Assembly: GCF_030269925.1 (NCBI RefSeq) | Contig: NC_085128.1 | Coordinates: 11,286,501-11,350,500, forward strand | Length of the DNA stretch: 64,000 bases | Reading direction: 5' to 3' | Source: Bombyx mori | Lineage: Eukaryota > Arthropoda > Insecta > Lepidoptera > Bombycidae | Part shown: positions 45,913 to 55,500 of the stretch, in pieces | Layout: each line of letters opens with the position of its first letter | Numbering within the stretch: the first letter of the stretch is position 1 | Program-made: the position numbers and the translations under genes | Notes under the pieces: generated by a model | Told to the model about the DNA's origin: nothing | Databases searched by the model: none | What the model saw: only the letters and a program-made list of their open reading frames with translations

Positions 45913-48795
45913 ATGGCGTATATAAGTAGAATAAAGCCCCTATCCGTAACGATAGGATTTTTTAACGCTTACGGTCTCGCAAATCAACGTGATCAGGTTT
46001 CTGACTTTTTGCGTGACCACCAAATTGATATCTTTTTAGTGCAGGAGACCCTACTTAAGCCCGCGCGCCGTGACCCTAAAATCGCGAACTATAACATGGT
46101 CAGGAACGACAGGCTCTCTGCCCGTGGTGGTGGTACCGTCATTTACTATAGAAGAGCCCTGCATTGCGTCCCGCTCGATCCTCCCGCGCTCGCTAATATC
46201 GAAGCATCAGTGTGCCGAATCTCACTGACGGGACACGCGCCGATCGTTATCGCGTCCGTTTATCTTCCACCGGATAAGATCGTTCTAAGCAGTGATATCG
46301 AGGCGCTGCTCGGTATGGGGAGCTCTGTCATTCTGGCGGGCGACCTAAATTGTAAACACATCAGGTGGAACTCACACACCACAACCCCGAATGGCAGGCG
46401 GCTTGACGCGTTAGTCGATGATCTCGCCTTCGATATCGTCGCTCCGCTAACCCCGACTCACTACCCGCTAAATATCGCGCATCGCCCGGATATACTCGAC
46501 ATAGCGTTATTAAAAAACGTAACTCTGCGCTTACACTCGATCGAAGTAGTTTCAGAGTTAGATTCAGACCACCGTCCCGTCGTTATGAAGCTCGGTCGCG
46601 CTCCCGATTCCGTTCCCGTCACGAGGACTGTGGTGGATTGGCACACGCTGGGCATCAGCCTGGCTGAATCTGATCCACCATCGCTTCCGTTTAGTCCGGA
46701 CTCTATCCCGTCTCCTCAGGATACCGCTGAAGCCATAGACATCGTAACGTCACACATCACCTCGACATTAGATAGGTCATCGAAGCAAGTTGTAGCGGAG
46801 GACTTCCTTCACCGCTTCAAATTGCCCGACGATATTAGGGAACTCCTTAGAGCTAAGAACGCCTCGATCCGTGCGTACGATAGGTATCCTACCGCGGAAC
46901 ATCGTATTCGAATGCGTGCCCTACAACGCGACGTAAAGTCTCGCATCACCGAAGTCCGAGATGCCAGATGGTCTGATTTCTTAGAAGGACTCGCGCCCTC
47001 TCAAAGGTCTTACTACCGCTTAGCTCGTACTCTCAAATCGGATACGGTAGTAACTATGCCCCCCCTCGTAGGCCCCTCAGGCCGACTCGCGGCGTTCGAT
47101 GATGACGAAAAAGCAGAGCTGCTGGCCGATACATTGCAAACCCAGTGCACGCCCAGCACTCAATCCGTGGACCCTGTTCATGTAGAATTAGTAGACAGTG
47201 AGGTAGAACGCAGAGCCTCCTTGCCACCCTCTGATGCGTTACCACCCGTCACCCCGATGGAAGTTAAAGACTTGATCAAAGACCTACGTCCTCGCAAGGC
47301 TCCCGGTTCCGACGGTATATCCAACCGCGTTATTAAACTTCTACCCGTCCAACTCATCGTGATGTTGGCATCTATTTTCAATGCCGCTATGGCGAACTGT
47401 ATCTTTCCCGCGGTGTGGAAAGAAGCGGACGTTATCGGCATACATAAACCCGGTAAACCAAAAAATCATCCGACGAGCTACCGCCCGATTAGCCTCCTCA
47501 TGTCTCTAGGCAAACTGTATGAGCGTCTGCTCTACAAACGCCTCAGAGACTTCGTCTCATCCAAGGGCATTCTTATCGATGAACAATTCGGATTCCGTAC
47601 AAATCACTCATGCGTTCAACAGGTGCACCGGCTCACGGAGCACATTCTTGTGGGGCTTAATCGACCAAAACCGTTATACACGGGAGCTCTCTTCTTCGAC
47701 GTCGCAAAAGCGTTCGACAAAGTCTGGCACAATGGTTTGATTTTCAAACTATTCAACATGGGCGTGCCGGATAGTCTCGTGCTCATCATACGGGACTTCT
47801 TGTCGAACCGCTCTTTTCGATATCGAGTCGAGGGAACCCGCTCCTCCCCACGACCTCTCACAGCTGGAGTCCCGCAAGGCTCTGTCCTCTCACCCCTCCT
47901 ATTTAGCTTATTCGTCAACGATATTCCCCGGTCGCCGCCGACCCATTTAGCTTTATTCGCCGACGACACGACTGTTTACTATTCTAGTAGAAATAAGTCC
48001 CTAATCGCGAAGAAGCTTCAGAGCGCAGCCCTAGCCCTAGGACAGTGGTTCCGAAAATGGCGCATAGACATCAACCCAGCGAAAAGTACTGCGGTGCTAT
48101 TTCAGAGGGGAAGCTCCACACGGATTTCCTCCCGGATTAGGAGGAGGAATCTCACACCCCCGATTACTCTCTTTAGACAACCCATACCCTGGGCCAGGAA
48201 GGTCAAGTACCTGGGCGTTACCCTGGATGCATCGATGACATTCCGCCCGCATATAAAATCAGTCCGTGACCGTGCCGCGTTTATTCTCGGTAGACTCTAC
48301 CCCATGATCTGTAAGCGGAGTAAAATGTCCCTTCGGAACAAGGTGACACTTTACAAAACTTGCATAAGGCCCGTCATGACTTACGCGAGTGTGGTGTTCG
48401 CTCACGCGGCCCGCACACACATAGACACCCTCCAATCCCTACAATCCCGCTTTTGCAGGTTAGCTGTCGGGGCTCCGTGGTTCGTGAGGAACGTTGACCT
48501 ACACGACGACCTGGGCCTCGAATCAATTCGGAAATACATGAAGTCAGCGTCGGAACGATACTTCGATAAGGCTATGCGTCATGATAATCGCCTTATCGTT
48601 GCCGCCGCTGACTACTCCCCGAATCCTGATCATGCAGGAGCCAGTCACCGTCGACGCCCTAGACACGTCCTTACGGATCCATCAGATCCAATAACCTTTG
48701 CATTAGATGCCTTCAGCTCTAATACTAGGGGCAGGCTTAGGGACCCCGGTAACCGTACTCGTCGAACTCGACAAAGAGGTCGACGTGCAACCTAA
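45913..48795 (+). CDS. Jockey-clade ORF2 (endonuclease and reverse transcriptase)
   Basis: The 960-residue enzyme nicks target DNA and copies the RNA there. Residues 1-230 are an apurinic-type endonuclease: FFNAYGL, VQETLL, SVYLPPDK, AGDLNCKHIRWNS, DILDIALL and SDHRPVVM hold the catalytic Asn, Glu, Asp and His residues. The reverse transcriptase covers about 450-760, with APGSDGISN, SYRPISLL, EQFGFRTNHS, FFDVAKAFDKV, GVPQGSVLSPLLF and LALFADDT. All three catalytic Asp residues are present. The C-terminal part contains VKYLGVTLD, and ends in a basic Arg-rich tail. The start ATG is 4 bases after the ORF1 stop. Termination-reinitiation is the likely mode of expression, by analogy with other insect LINEs. 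Confidence 0.95.
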   Translation: MAYISRIKPLSVTIGFFNAYGLANQRDQVSDFLRDHQIDIFLVQETLLKPARRDPKIANYNMVRNDRLSARGGGTVIYYRRALHCVPLDPPALANIEASVCRISLTGHAPIVIASVYLPPDKIVLSSDIEALLGMGSSVILAGDLNCKHIRWNSHTTTPNGRRLDALVDDLAFDIVAPLTPTHYPLNIAHRPDILDIALLKNVTLRLHSIEVVSELDSDHRPVVMKLGRAPDSVPVTRTVVDWHTLGISLAESDPPSLPFSPDSIPSPQDTAEAIDIVTSHITSTLDRSSKQVVAEDFLHRFKLPDDIRELLRAKNASIRAYDRYPTAEHRIRMRALQRDVKSRITEVRDARWSDFLEGLAPSQRSYYRLARTLKSDTVVTMPPLVGPSGRLAAFDDDEKAELLADTLQTQCTPSTQSVDPVHVELVDSEVERRASLPPSDALPPVTPMEVKDLIKDLRPRKAPGSDGISNRVIKLLPVQLIVMLASIFNAAMANCIFPAVWKEADVIGIHKPGKPKNHPTSYRPISLLMSLGKLYERLLYKRLRDFVSSKGILIDEQFGFRTNHSCVQQVHRLTEHILVGLNRPKPLYTGALFFDVAKAFDKVWHNGLIFKLFNMGVPDSLVLIIRDFLSNRSFRYRVEGTRSSPRPLTAGVPQGSVLSPLLFSLFVNDIPRSPPTHLALFADDTTVYYSSRNKSLIAKKLQSAALALGQWFRKWRIDINPAKSTAVLFQRGSSTRISSRIRRRNLTPPITLFRQPIPWARKVKYLGVTLDASMTFRPHIKSVRDRAAFILGRLYPMICKRSKMSLRNKVTLYKTCIRPVMTYASVVFAHAARTHIDTLQSLQSRFCRLAVGAPWFVRNVDLHDDLGLESIRKYMKSASERYFDKAMRHDNRLIVAAADYSPNPDHAGASHRRRPRHVLTDPSDPITFALDAFSSNTRGRLRDPGNRTRRTRQRGRRAT

Positions 48796-48807
48796 CCCAT
48801 GCATCAG

Positions 48808-48858
48808 CCCGCTGAGTTTCTCGCCGGATCTTCTCAGCGGGTCGCGATTCCGATCCGG
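48808..48858 (+). promoter_or_regulatory. Predicted 3' UTR pseudoknot of the Jockey RNA
   Basis: Stem 1 pairs CCCGCTGAG (48808-48816) with CTCAGCGGG (48833-48841). Stem 2 pairs CCGGATC (48824-48830), in the first loop, with GATCCGG (48852-48858). Loops are 7, 2 and 10 nt, a normal H-type geometry. Related copies at 9722, 36722 and 56150 (minus) keep both stems. The role in recognition by the reverse transcriptase is inferred. Confidence 0.6.
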
Positions 48859-49489
48859 TAGTAGATTCATTCGCGAAACAATTGCTCTTGAGTTGTTAGG
48901 TCTCCTTCGGAGGCGCTCGGGCAGTTGTTAGCAAATCCCACCCCTCTTGGCTGAGCCTTTGCTCGCCCACCTGTCCTGGTGAAACTGGAAAGGCCTTCGG
49001 GCCACCAGTAAACTTTCAATCATAAAAAAAAAAAAAAAAGTGTGACGTACAAAAAGTAATAAGGCTTTAATACATATTTCTGATAACATTAGTGGTTCAT
49101 GAAATCGTATTAGGCGCGTATTTAGTAAGAGCACTTTGATTTATCACTTCTATTGAGTATTTTGGGTGCGCCCAGAACACTTTAATATGTTATATATGTT
49201 ACGAACGTTCTCCGAATTATTTTGTGTAAAATCTTCTTTTCAGAAGATGTTACACGATAAGTAGAATAGGCGAGAAGTTGCTACCACGGTCATATATTTC
49301 ACATATTGAGTAATGGAGGTGTTATGGTCTAGAATAGCAATCACTGTCCTGGTTATTTGTGTCCCGCAGTAATGTCTACGCCAATGCAGTAGAGAAATGT
49401 ATCTTGTCTCTGCGTGGATGGACAAATTGATGTTTTGATGTCTACGGACTACAGGAATCGCAACAAAGCTGTTATATTATATATTTTTT

Positions 49490-49590
49490 CGACCTAAGCA
49501 ATCAGTATAGGTGGTAGCATTCATGTTGTGACTTCTGTGAGGTGCAGTAGCCCCTTATCATCAGGTGAGCCGTAACCTCGTTAACCAATC
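49490..49590 (+). mobile_element. Decayed SINE fragment
   Basis: GTGGTAGCATTCATGTTGTG and CCCCTTATCATCAGGTGAGC suggest a decayed Bm1-like copy. Weak. Confidence 0.3.
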
Positions 49591-50067
49591 CTGTACACCG
49601 CTAGTGATAGGCTATATCGAGTATAGTAAACAGAAAAAATGATTTTCTAGAATAGAATACCCGTTTCTATTTTCATTTGAAAAATGTTGACTCTAAGATA
49701 CAATAAACTGAGTTACCTCCTTCTTTGAGTCGACTGACCTGCCCTTCATCCGAAAAAAACGTGGAGTGAATAATTTTCTGTATATTTTTTAGAGTCGCCT
49801 TCTTTTCCTTGAATACAAAGATTGTCATAATATTTCATTTGTGTTCAACTCGGCAAAACCATCTTTACTTATTATTTACCGCGTTTTTCGTTCTCACAGA
49901 AGCCATAACATAATGCAATTGGAATCAAAGTGGCTTTGGCAACAAACTTACTCGCTAAGATTGTCTAAGTATCACAGTGTTCTTTTTTTCTATTTATCGA
50001 TTGAAGTGATGAACGGGTTGGTAACGGTCAGATATTGCTTGATTGTGTACCAAAATAATGTAAAATA

Positions 50068-50245
50068 CCAAAATTCAAATTCAAAATTCAAAATCATTTA
50101 TTTCAACTTAGATGTCAGTATGACACACTTGTTGAATGTCAAAATATAAATAACAATGTTAACTCTACCACCGGTTCAAAAAAAAGCCACAGTCCCGAGA
50201 AGAACCGGCGAAACAAACTCAGCGGGCTTTTTCTTTTTTGTTTTT
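50068..50245 (-). mobile_element. LINE 3' end with an AATTTTGAATTTG-type tail
   Basis: Read on the minus strand, it goes CCCGCTGAGTTTG, CGCCGGTTCTTCTCGGG, GAACCGGTGGTAGAGTT, then AATAAATGATTTTGAATTTT. The CCGGTTC/GAACCGG pair sits where the Jockey copies have CCGGATC/GATCCGG. The family is not certain. Confidence 0.6.
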
Positions 50246-51109
50246 TCTCAAATATTTTCTTCTTTTTTTAAATTAATAAAAATAGTTACAATAAAAGAAA
50301 AAACAAATCATAAAATACAATTAAAAAAATAATAATAATGAAAAATGAAAAGGCCAGGAGCGAACGCCTCATTCCCTACTCCCTAATACCTACATGCTAC
50401 TGCCCTTTTACTTTTCCGTACCGCGATTTGTAGGTCGTCACATATAGGAAGCACTGTTCTGTCCATTGCTACTACGAAGTAATCATGCATTATAGATGTT
50501 ATAAAGTAGGTAGCGGCATTTTTGTTGTCATGTCTATAGTCTCTGTTAACACTTTAATATAAGTGAGTCTTTTTCTTTATTACCTCATACGCAGACCAGC
50601 TTACAAGCCATCTTATGGTGAGGGGTTATCGTCGCTTGCGGATATGTTAAGAGACACAGCCAAGATTTTCAAACCTCGTTATAAAAAGGAATAATAATAA
50701 TAAATTACTGCTTCATATCAAAGCTTGGTTTAGATTAAATAACGTTTTTAATATGACTAGATACACGTCCATCAAAAATGTCATTAGTATTTTTCTTAGT
50801 CTTAAATAAAACTCTAAAAAGAAAAATGAACAGTGACATACATATTAAAATATATGAATTTAAATATAAATAATCTGCAATGGTTTCATGCAGAATCCGA
50901 GGTACTGGAAAATCTAAAAACGAATGTATTATTAGTAGAAAAATGTTTTGGTACTTCAAGGAAATTCAATTTTATAAGAACATTCTTGTTATTTATAAGA
51001 AATCTATTGTTACATTTGAAGATCTATTGTCACATTGGTATATGTTATTGTTGAAGTCAAGACAAGCCGTAGCTCATTTGCTTTTGATGGTGATAAGAGA
51101 TATTCAATG

Positions 51110-51469
51110 GTCACGTCCTTACGGATCCATCAGATCCAATAACCTTTGCATTAGACGCCTTCAGCTCTAACACTAGGAGCAGGCCTAGAGACCCTAGTAA
51201 CCGTACTCGTCGAACTCGACAAAGAGTTTGACGTGCAACCTAATTCATATATTCATTGAGTTTCTCGCCGGATCTTCTGAACGGGTTGCGATTTCGATCT
51301 GGTAGTAAATTTGTTCGCGAAGCAGCTGCTCTTGAGTTGTTAGGTCTCCTTCGGAGGCGCTCGGGCAGTTGTTAGCAAATTCCACCCCTCCTAGCTGAGC
51401 CTTTGCTTGCCTACCTGTCCTGGAGAAACTGGAGTGGCTTGGAAGCCACCAGTAATCCTTCAATCATAA
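51110..51469 (+). mobile_element. Jockey-clade LINE 3' fragment (subfamily A)
   Basis: A 10-bp target duplication with one mismatch, ATATTC(A/G)ATG, flanks it at 51100-51109 and 51470-51479. The fragment covers the last ORF2 codons and the 3' UTR of the same subfamily as 43875-49038, about 90% identical by eye. Stem 1 of the pseudoknot is broken in this dead copy. Confidence 0.93.
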
Positions 51470-51521
51470 ATATTCGATGCCGATAATGTAAAATCGTAAA
51501 TAAAGCCAGTCTATGTGGAAG

Positions 51522-51787
51522 GGCAAAATTATAATTTGCGTAATTACTGGTGGTAGGAACTCTTGTGAGTCCGCACGGGTAGGTACCACCGCCCCGCCTA
51601 TTTCTGCCGTGAAGCAGTAATGCGTTTCGGTTTGAAGGGTGGGGCAGCCGTTGTGACAATACTGAGACCTTAGAACTATATCTCAAGGTGTGTGGCGCAT
51701 TTACGTTGTAGATGTCTATGGGCTCCAGTAACCACTTAACACCAGGTGGGCTGTGAGCTCGTCCACACATCTAAGCAATAAAAAAAA
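51522..51787 (+). mobile_element. Bm1 SINE, lacking the tRNA head
   Basis: Starts GCAAAATTATAATTTGCGTA, slightly upstream of the short-form boundary, and runs to CTAAGCAATAAAAAAAG. Confidence 0.92.
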
Positions 51788-51984
51788 GGGGATGAAAATA
51801 CACCAAAGTCACCATCGTTAGTCTTCTATACTGTCAACACATCGCTACGTGCCAAGAATTACTAGAACAAGATTGAATTTCCGCTAGTGATCGGCGGACA
51901 GAAACTGTTCTCGTATAAAATGATATATACATTCTAATTTTAAAAACGAGCCCAAAGTTGAGGACCATGTTTGCCTTTTTATGT

Positions 51985-52140
51985 AAGCGGACGAACGAGC
52001 TCTCGCCTCATTTCATATCAAATAGTTACCAGACATCACAACTTGCATGATACCATATGATACCATCTGATACTATCTGATACCATATGATACTATATAT
52101 ACATAAAGTTGAAGTCTCAGTCGTGTAGCATAACGACCTT
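51985..52140 (-). mobile_element. Decayed Bm1 SINE with decamer array
   Basis: AAGCGGACGAACGAGCTCTC and AGTTACCAGACATCACAACT mark an old Bm1. Within it five copies of TGATACCATA-type 10-mers occupy 52048-52097. Confidence 0.5.
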
Positions 52141-52304
52141 CTCAACCAACAAACAGGAAGGCACGGATGCTTCACTTAAGAATACAGGAACCAACCCGCG
52201 TGGGCTTACAGCCTTATTACCAGTTAATACCAGTTAGGAACACACTACACAAAGTTTAGAAAACGGTATTGTTTTAAATGAAAATACGGCCTAAAAGAAT
52301 CAAG

Positions 52305-52490
52305 TCCACCCACTGAGCTCCTCGTCGAATCTTTTCAGTGGGTCGCGATTCTGATCAGGTGGTAGATTCAATAAAGAACTACTTTTGCTAATTATGTTAG
52401 CAAATTCTCTCAGACCAAGCCCCTGTGAAACCATCTACCAGCCGAGAGAAGCTGGAATAATCCCTTTTGGCTATCACCGATAATTTTTTT
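52305..52490 (+). mobile_element. Decayed Jockey-clade 3' UTR remnant
   Basis: CCCACTGAGCTCCTCG, TTTTCAGTGGGTCGCGATTC and GGTGGTAGATTCAATAAAG track the Jockey 3' UTR. Stem 1 is kept with a G-U pair, stem 2 is eroded. Confidence 0.75.
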
Positions 52491-52511
52491 ATTGATTATT
52501 TTTATTATATA

Positions 52512-52905
52512 CTAGCGGCCCGCTCCGGCTCCGCTCGGGTCTTTAACAAAAATTTCAACGATATTTGACGTTGTTTTATTTTTTTCAATAAAATAAAACT
52601 TATTGAGGCATAACCATAATAGTTATACATATGCTGTCGCGACACTTTTTGTAAAATTTTCTTCTATCATCAATAGTTTTCGCAGGGCACGCGATGTAAA
52701 GAATATTTTAGGTAATTTTTTTACGCCTTGGGTTACGTTATTGGACTTTTAGTAAGAATCCCTAATTTTTTTCAAAAAGGATTATATTCATGTCACTCGG
52801 GAATAGTGTAGCTTCCAAACAGTGCAAGAATTTTTCAAATCGGTTTACTACGGAGTTTCGGAGCCTATTCAATACAAACAAATCTTTCCTCTTTATAATA
52901 TTAGT
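52512..52905 (-). mobile_element. Helitron-like non-autonomous element, family 1
   Basis: In plus orientation it starts CTAGCGGCCCGCTCCGG and ends CTTTCCTCTTTATAATATTA. It is the reverse of the copy at 9008-9436. No target duplication seen. Confidence 0.6.
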
Positions 52906-52909
52906 AAAA

Positions 52910-53550
52910 GTAAATATAGTAAATGTAAATTTATTATTAGAGTTATTAATTTGCTGATTTTGAAAATATTTGCTTTTTCTTTAAATAAAGTAAATTAGTT
53001 AGAAATCGAACGAGAGCTTGGATGGGGAAGCTTAATAGTATGCTTTTTTAAAATAGGTCACTGACTTCGACAAAACCTTCAGCATGTGTGATGTAGTGAT
53101 ATGATGTATTTATTCGGTGTTTAAAAGATTGAGTTAATGCATACTTTTTGTATTCTGTCTTGTTGTAAATATAACCACAAAATGCGTATTAAATGTTTAT
53201 AAATTAACATTTTTACTGTATTAAAGATTTTGTTATTGATTTTTTAACATTTCAAATAATATTATAATGTTAGTTGAGAAGGCCTACTTGTTTATTATAA
53301 TTTTATATTATTTTATTATTGTTTATTTATTATGTTTTCTATATGTACTTATTATAATTTAATTTTTATTTAAATGTGTATCTGAAACATAGATTATTGT
53401 TATCTGATAAATAAATAAATTGAATTGAATTACACTCTATATGGTTCAATTGAAGTGATTCTTGTTTTGTGTTCTAGAGCTAAAATACATCACATTATAT
53501 AATAATGGATAACTACGGTTCTTTTATTGCGATTTAATATTAACTCGACA
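52910..53550. other. No gene seen
   Basis: AT-rich intron 1 DNA, nothing recognisable. Confidence 0.5.
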
Positions 53551-53567
53551 GAGAAATTACTCAGTAA

Positions 53568-53972
53568 CTAGAGGTCCCGCAGTAGTCGAAATTCGACTAT
53601 AATTAATTGGAATTGTAAGTTTGTACACTATTATGATTGTATTTTATATTTCTATAATTACAAATTTCGCCAAAACTACACTATAAAAAATATTAACAAA
53701 GGCAATATTTAATCTATTCTCAATTTGACAACAGACGCCAAAAACAAAAGTTTGAAAATAAATAGTATGCATGCGTGTGTGCGTCAAATACATGGTATGT
53801 AGTGTGTGTAAGTTTTGCTTTATTGATTTAACGTATCTTTTATGCATTATTTGAAAAAAATATTAGCATTGTGCACTTCTTCTCTATATTCTCTATAAGT
53901 GTGGAAAATTTCATACTCCTCTGTCCGCGCAATTTTCGTAAAAAGGGATACAAAGTTTTTGCTTCACGTATT
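53568..53972 (+). mobile_element. SINE-like element, about 405-bp family, complete
   Basis: A perfect 13-bp target duplication, AATTACTCAGTAA, flanks it at 53555-53567 and 53973-53985. The 5' end is CTAGAGGTCCCGCAGTAGTC with a near-palindrome AGTCGAAATTCGACT, and the 3' end is GCTTCACGTATT. There is no poly(A), no ORF and no convincing A/B box. Confidence 0.82.
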
Positions 53973-53989
53973 AATTACTCAGTAATACA

Positions 53990-54655
53990 CTTAAACATAT
54001 GTCTAGCCTAAGATTGCCTACGCTATCTAGACAAAGAAAAATTTCCACTTCACTCCTTACAATTTTATCACAATTGAAATGTCAAAATTAGTTTTCACTA
54101 ACTGAATTTAAATAATATCAATCTATTCCGCAAGGCTGTAACTTATTCACCTAAAGTCAATAAGTCGAATGCCCAGCAAGTAAGTTTGAAACGTTGCTGA
54201 TATTATAAAGACTTTGTGCTTTCAAGAACTTGGGGCTTTCAAAGCTTAACTATCTGAACTTGCAAAAACTTGTGTTGGGCCATGAGTAGCTTTGAGTCGA
54301 TTTCGAGTTACAGTTTTGACGTGAAAAAAATAATAAAGCGGAAAGTTCGTTTGAATATTCTATTCCAGTTTTACGAAATGTCAATTGTTAAATTAGGTTT
54401 TGCTATATGAGTAATAAAAATCGTAAATGAATTACAAAATAGTTCGGGTTTTGAGTTTGAGTTGGGTTGAAGGGCTTATTCCTTCAGTTGAAATCAGTTT
54501 TACACATAATTGGACATACATCTTTATTTCTATTGTATGGGTATTAAAATACACAATAAACATTCTTTATAAATATTAAATTTTTTTCTCATTGAGCAAT
54601 TACGAGGTCTCTATTTTGAGAGAATATTTTAGAAGATACGACTACAAATTTTCTA
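53990..54655. other. No gene seen
   Basis: Unique intron 1 sequence, nothing recognisable. Confidence 0.45.
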
Positions 54656-54661
54656 TATCTA

Positions 54662-54950
54662 TCTATATATATAAAAATGAATTGCTGTTCGTTAGTCTCG
54701 CTAAAACTCGAGAACGGCTGGACCGATTTGGCTAATATTGGTCTTGAATTATTTGTGGAAGTCCAGAGAAGGTTTAAAAGGTAAATAAATTTGAAAATGC
54801 TCGGAATTAAATAAAAATTACAATTTTGTTTTTCCTTTGATGTGTCCCCCGTCGGATGGATTCCTTTTGTTTGTATTAAGATTATTTCATACAACAGTTA
54901 GGCCTTTTATTTATCGATTGAGGCACTACGAAGTCTGCCGGGACAGCTAG
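54662..54950 (+). mobile_element. Helitron-like non-autonomous element, family 3
   Basis: It starts TCTATATATATAAAAATG, preceded by A, and ends GGGACAGCTAG, followed by T. This matches the A|TC...CTAG|T rule of Helitrons. It contains CTCGAGAACGGCTGGACCGA. It lies 235 bp inside intron 1 from the end of beat exon 1. Confidence 0.65.
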
Positions 54951-55184
54951 TAATGAAATAAAGAAAAAAAGTATTTATTAAAAGAGCTAATCTCCGAATT
55001 TAGATATTAGTAAACATCATATAATTAAGGTAATGTGATTAATATGATAAATTAAAGCCACTTAAATTATGCTTATGACATGATAACATTAATTAAACTC
55101 GAAATCAAATGCGATATTAGCGCCCAACGTTGTTCTAGCATTAAGCTTTTTTTATTATAACAATATATATGAGATATGAAATAC

Positions 55185-55230
55185 CTTTTATTAATAAGCT
55201 GATAACTGCCAACAAGATATACATCCTCAT
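55185..55230 (-). CDS. beat-like: beat-like gene, exon 1 (signal peptide)
   Basis: On the minus strand, ATG at 55230-55228 opens MRMYILLAVISLLIK and one further base before the donor G|GTATTT. The phase (1) is exactly that needed by exon 2, giving the junction LLIK-E-SLLLR. The peptide is a typical short signal sequence: a basic residue then a hydrophobic core. In-frame Met codons at positions 1 and 3 are both possible starts. The exon was found by looking for a phase-1 signal exon upstream of exon 2, so chance is possible. The good fit of phase, strand, signal core and a GC-richer upstream leader supports it. The intron to exon 2 is 16.0 kb. Confidence 0.6.
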
Positions 55231-55500
55231 TAACTTTCAAAACCAAACTACCGTCACATATTATAGTAGCCTTTTGCTTCTAAAAAGATTTCGTTTGCAC
55301 TTCCGATCACACACAGACGTTTCAAATTAAGTTCACCGGCGGTTCGATTGTCGACGTAATAATTGTATTGTCTACACGCGACAACACGTCCGACGCCGAC
55401 AGAGGTGGACGCTCGACTGAAGCGAACTTCTGAAGTCTGAACGTTCGTTCGCGTTCGCAATCTCTTGTCCCGAGCCCATCTGGCGTAGCACTTACGATTT
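55231..55500 (-). promoter_or_regulatory. Candidate 5' UTR and core promoter of the beat-like gene
   Basis: About 250 bp upstream of the ATG are clearly richer in G+C than the surroundings. An arthropod-type initiator, TTCAGTCG, lies on the minus strand near 55421, with no TATA box about 30 bp upstream. The region ends about 210 bp before the hAT composite. Confidence 0.35.

Larger units (their letters stand above)
43875..49038 (+). mobile_element. Full-length intact Jockey-clade retrotransposon (subfamily A)
   Basis: A perfect 10-bp target-site duplication, AGTGTGACGT, flanks the element at 43865-43874 and 49039-49048. It begins CATTCCGATAGAGGC, has a 406-bp 5' UTR, two open ORFs, a 3' UTR of about 225 bp and a poly(A) tail at 49023-49038. 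No stop or frameshift breaks either ORF. Jockey-clade placement rests on the CCHC-type ORF1, the apurinic-type endonuclease plus reverse transcriptase in ORF2, and the poly(A) tail. It lies in intron 1 of the beat-like gene on the opposite strand. Shorter relatives of the same subfamily occur at 51110-51469. It may still be competent to move, but that cannot be seen from sequence. Confidence 0.95.

Noticed and set aside
44358..47969. Many long minus-strand ORFs opposite Jockey ORF1 and ORF2
   Set aside because: They are antisense shadows of GC-rich coding sequence and show no domains of their own.
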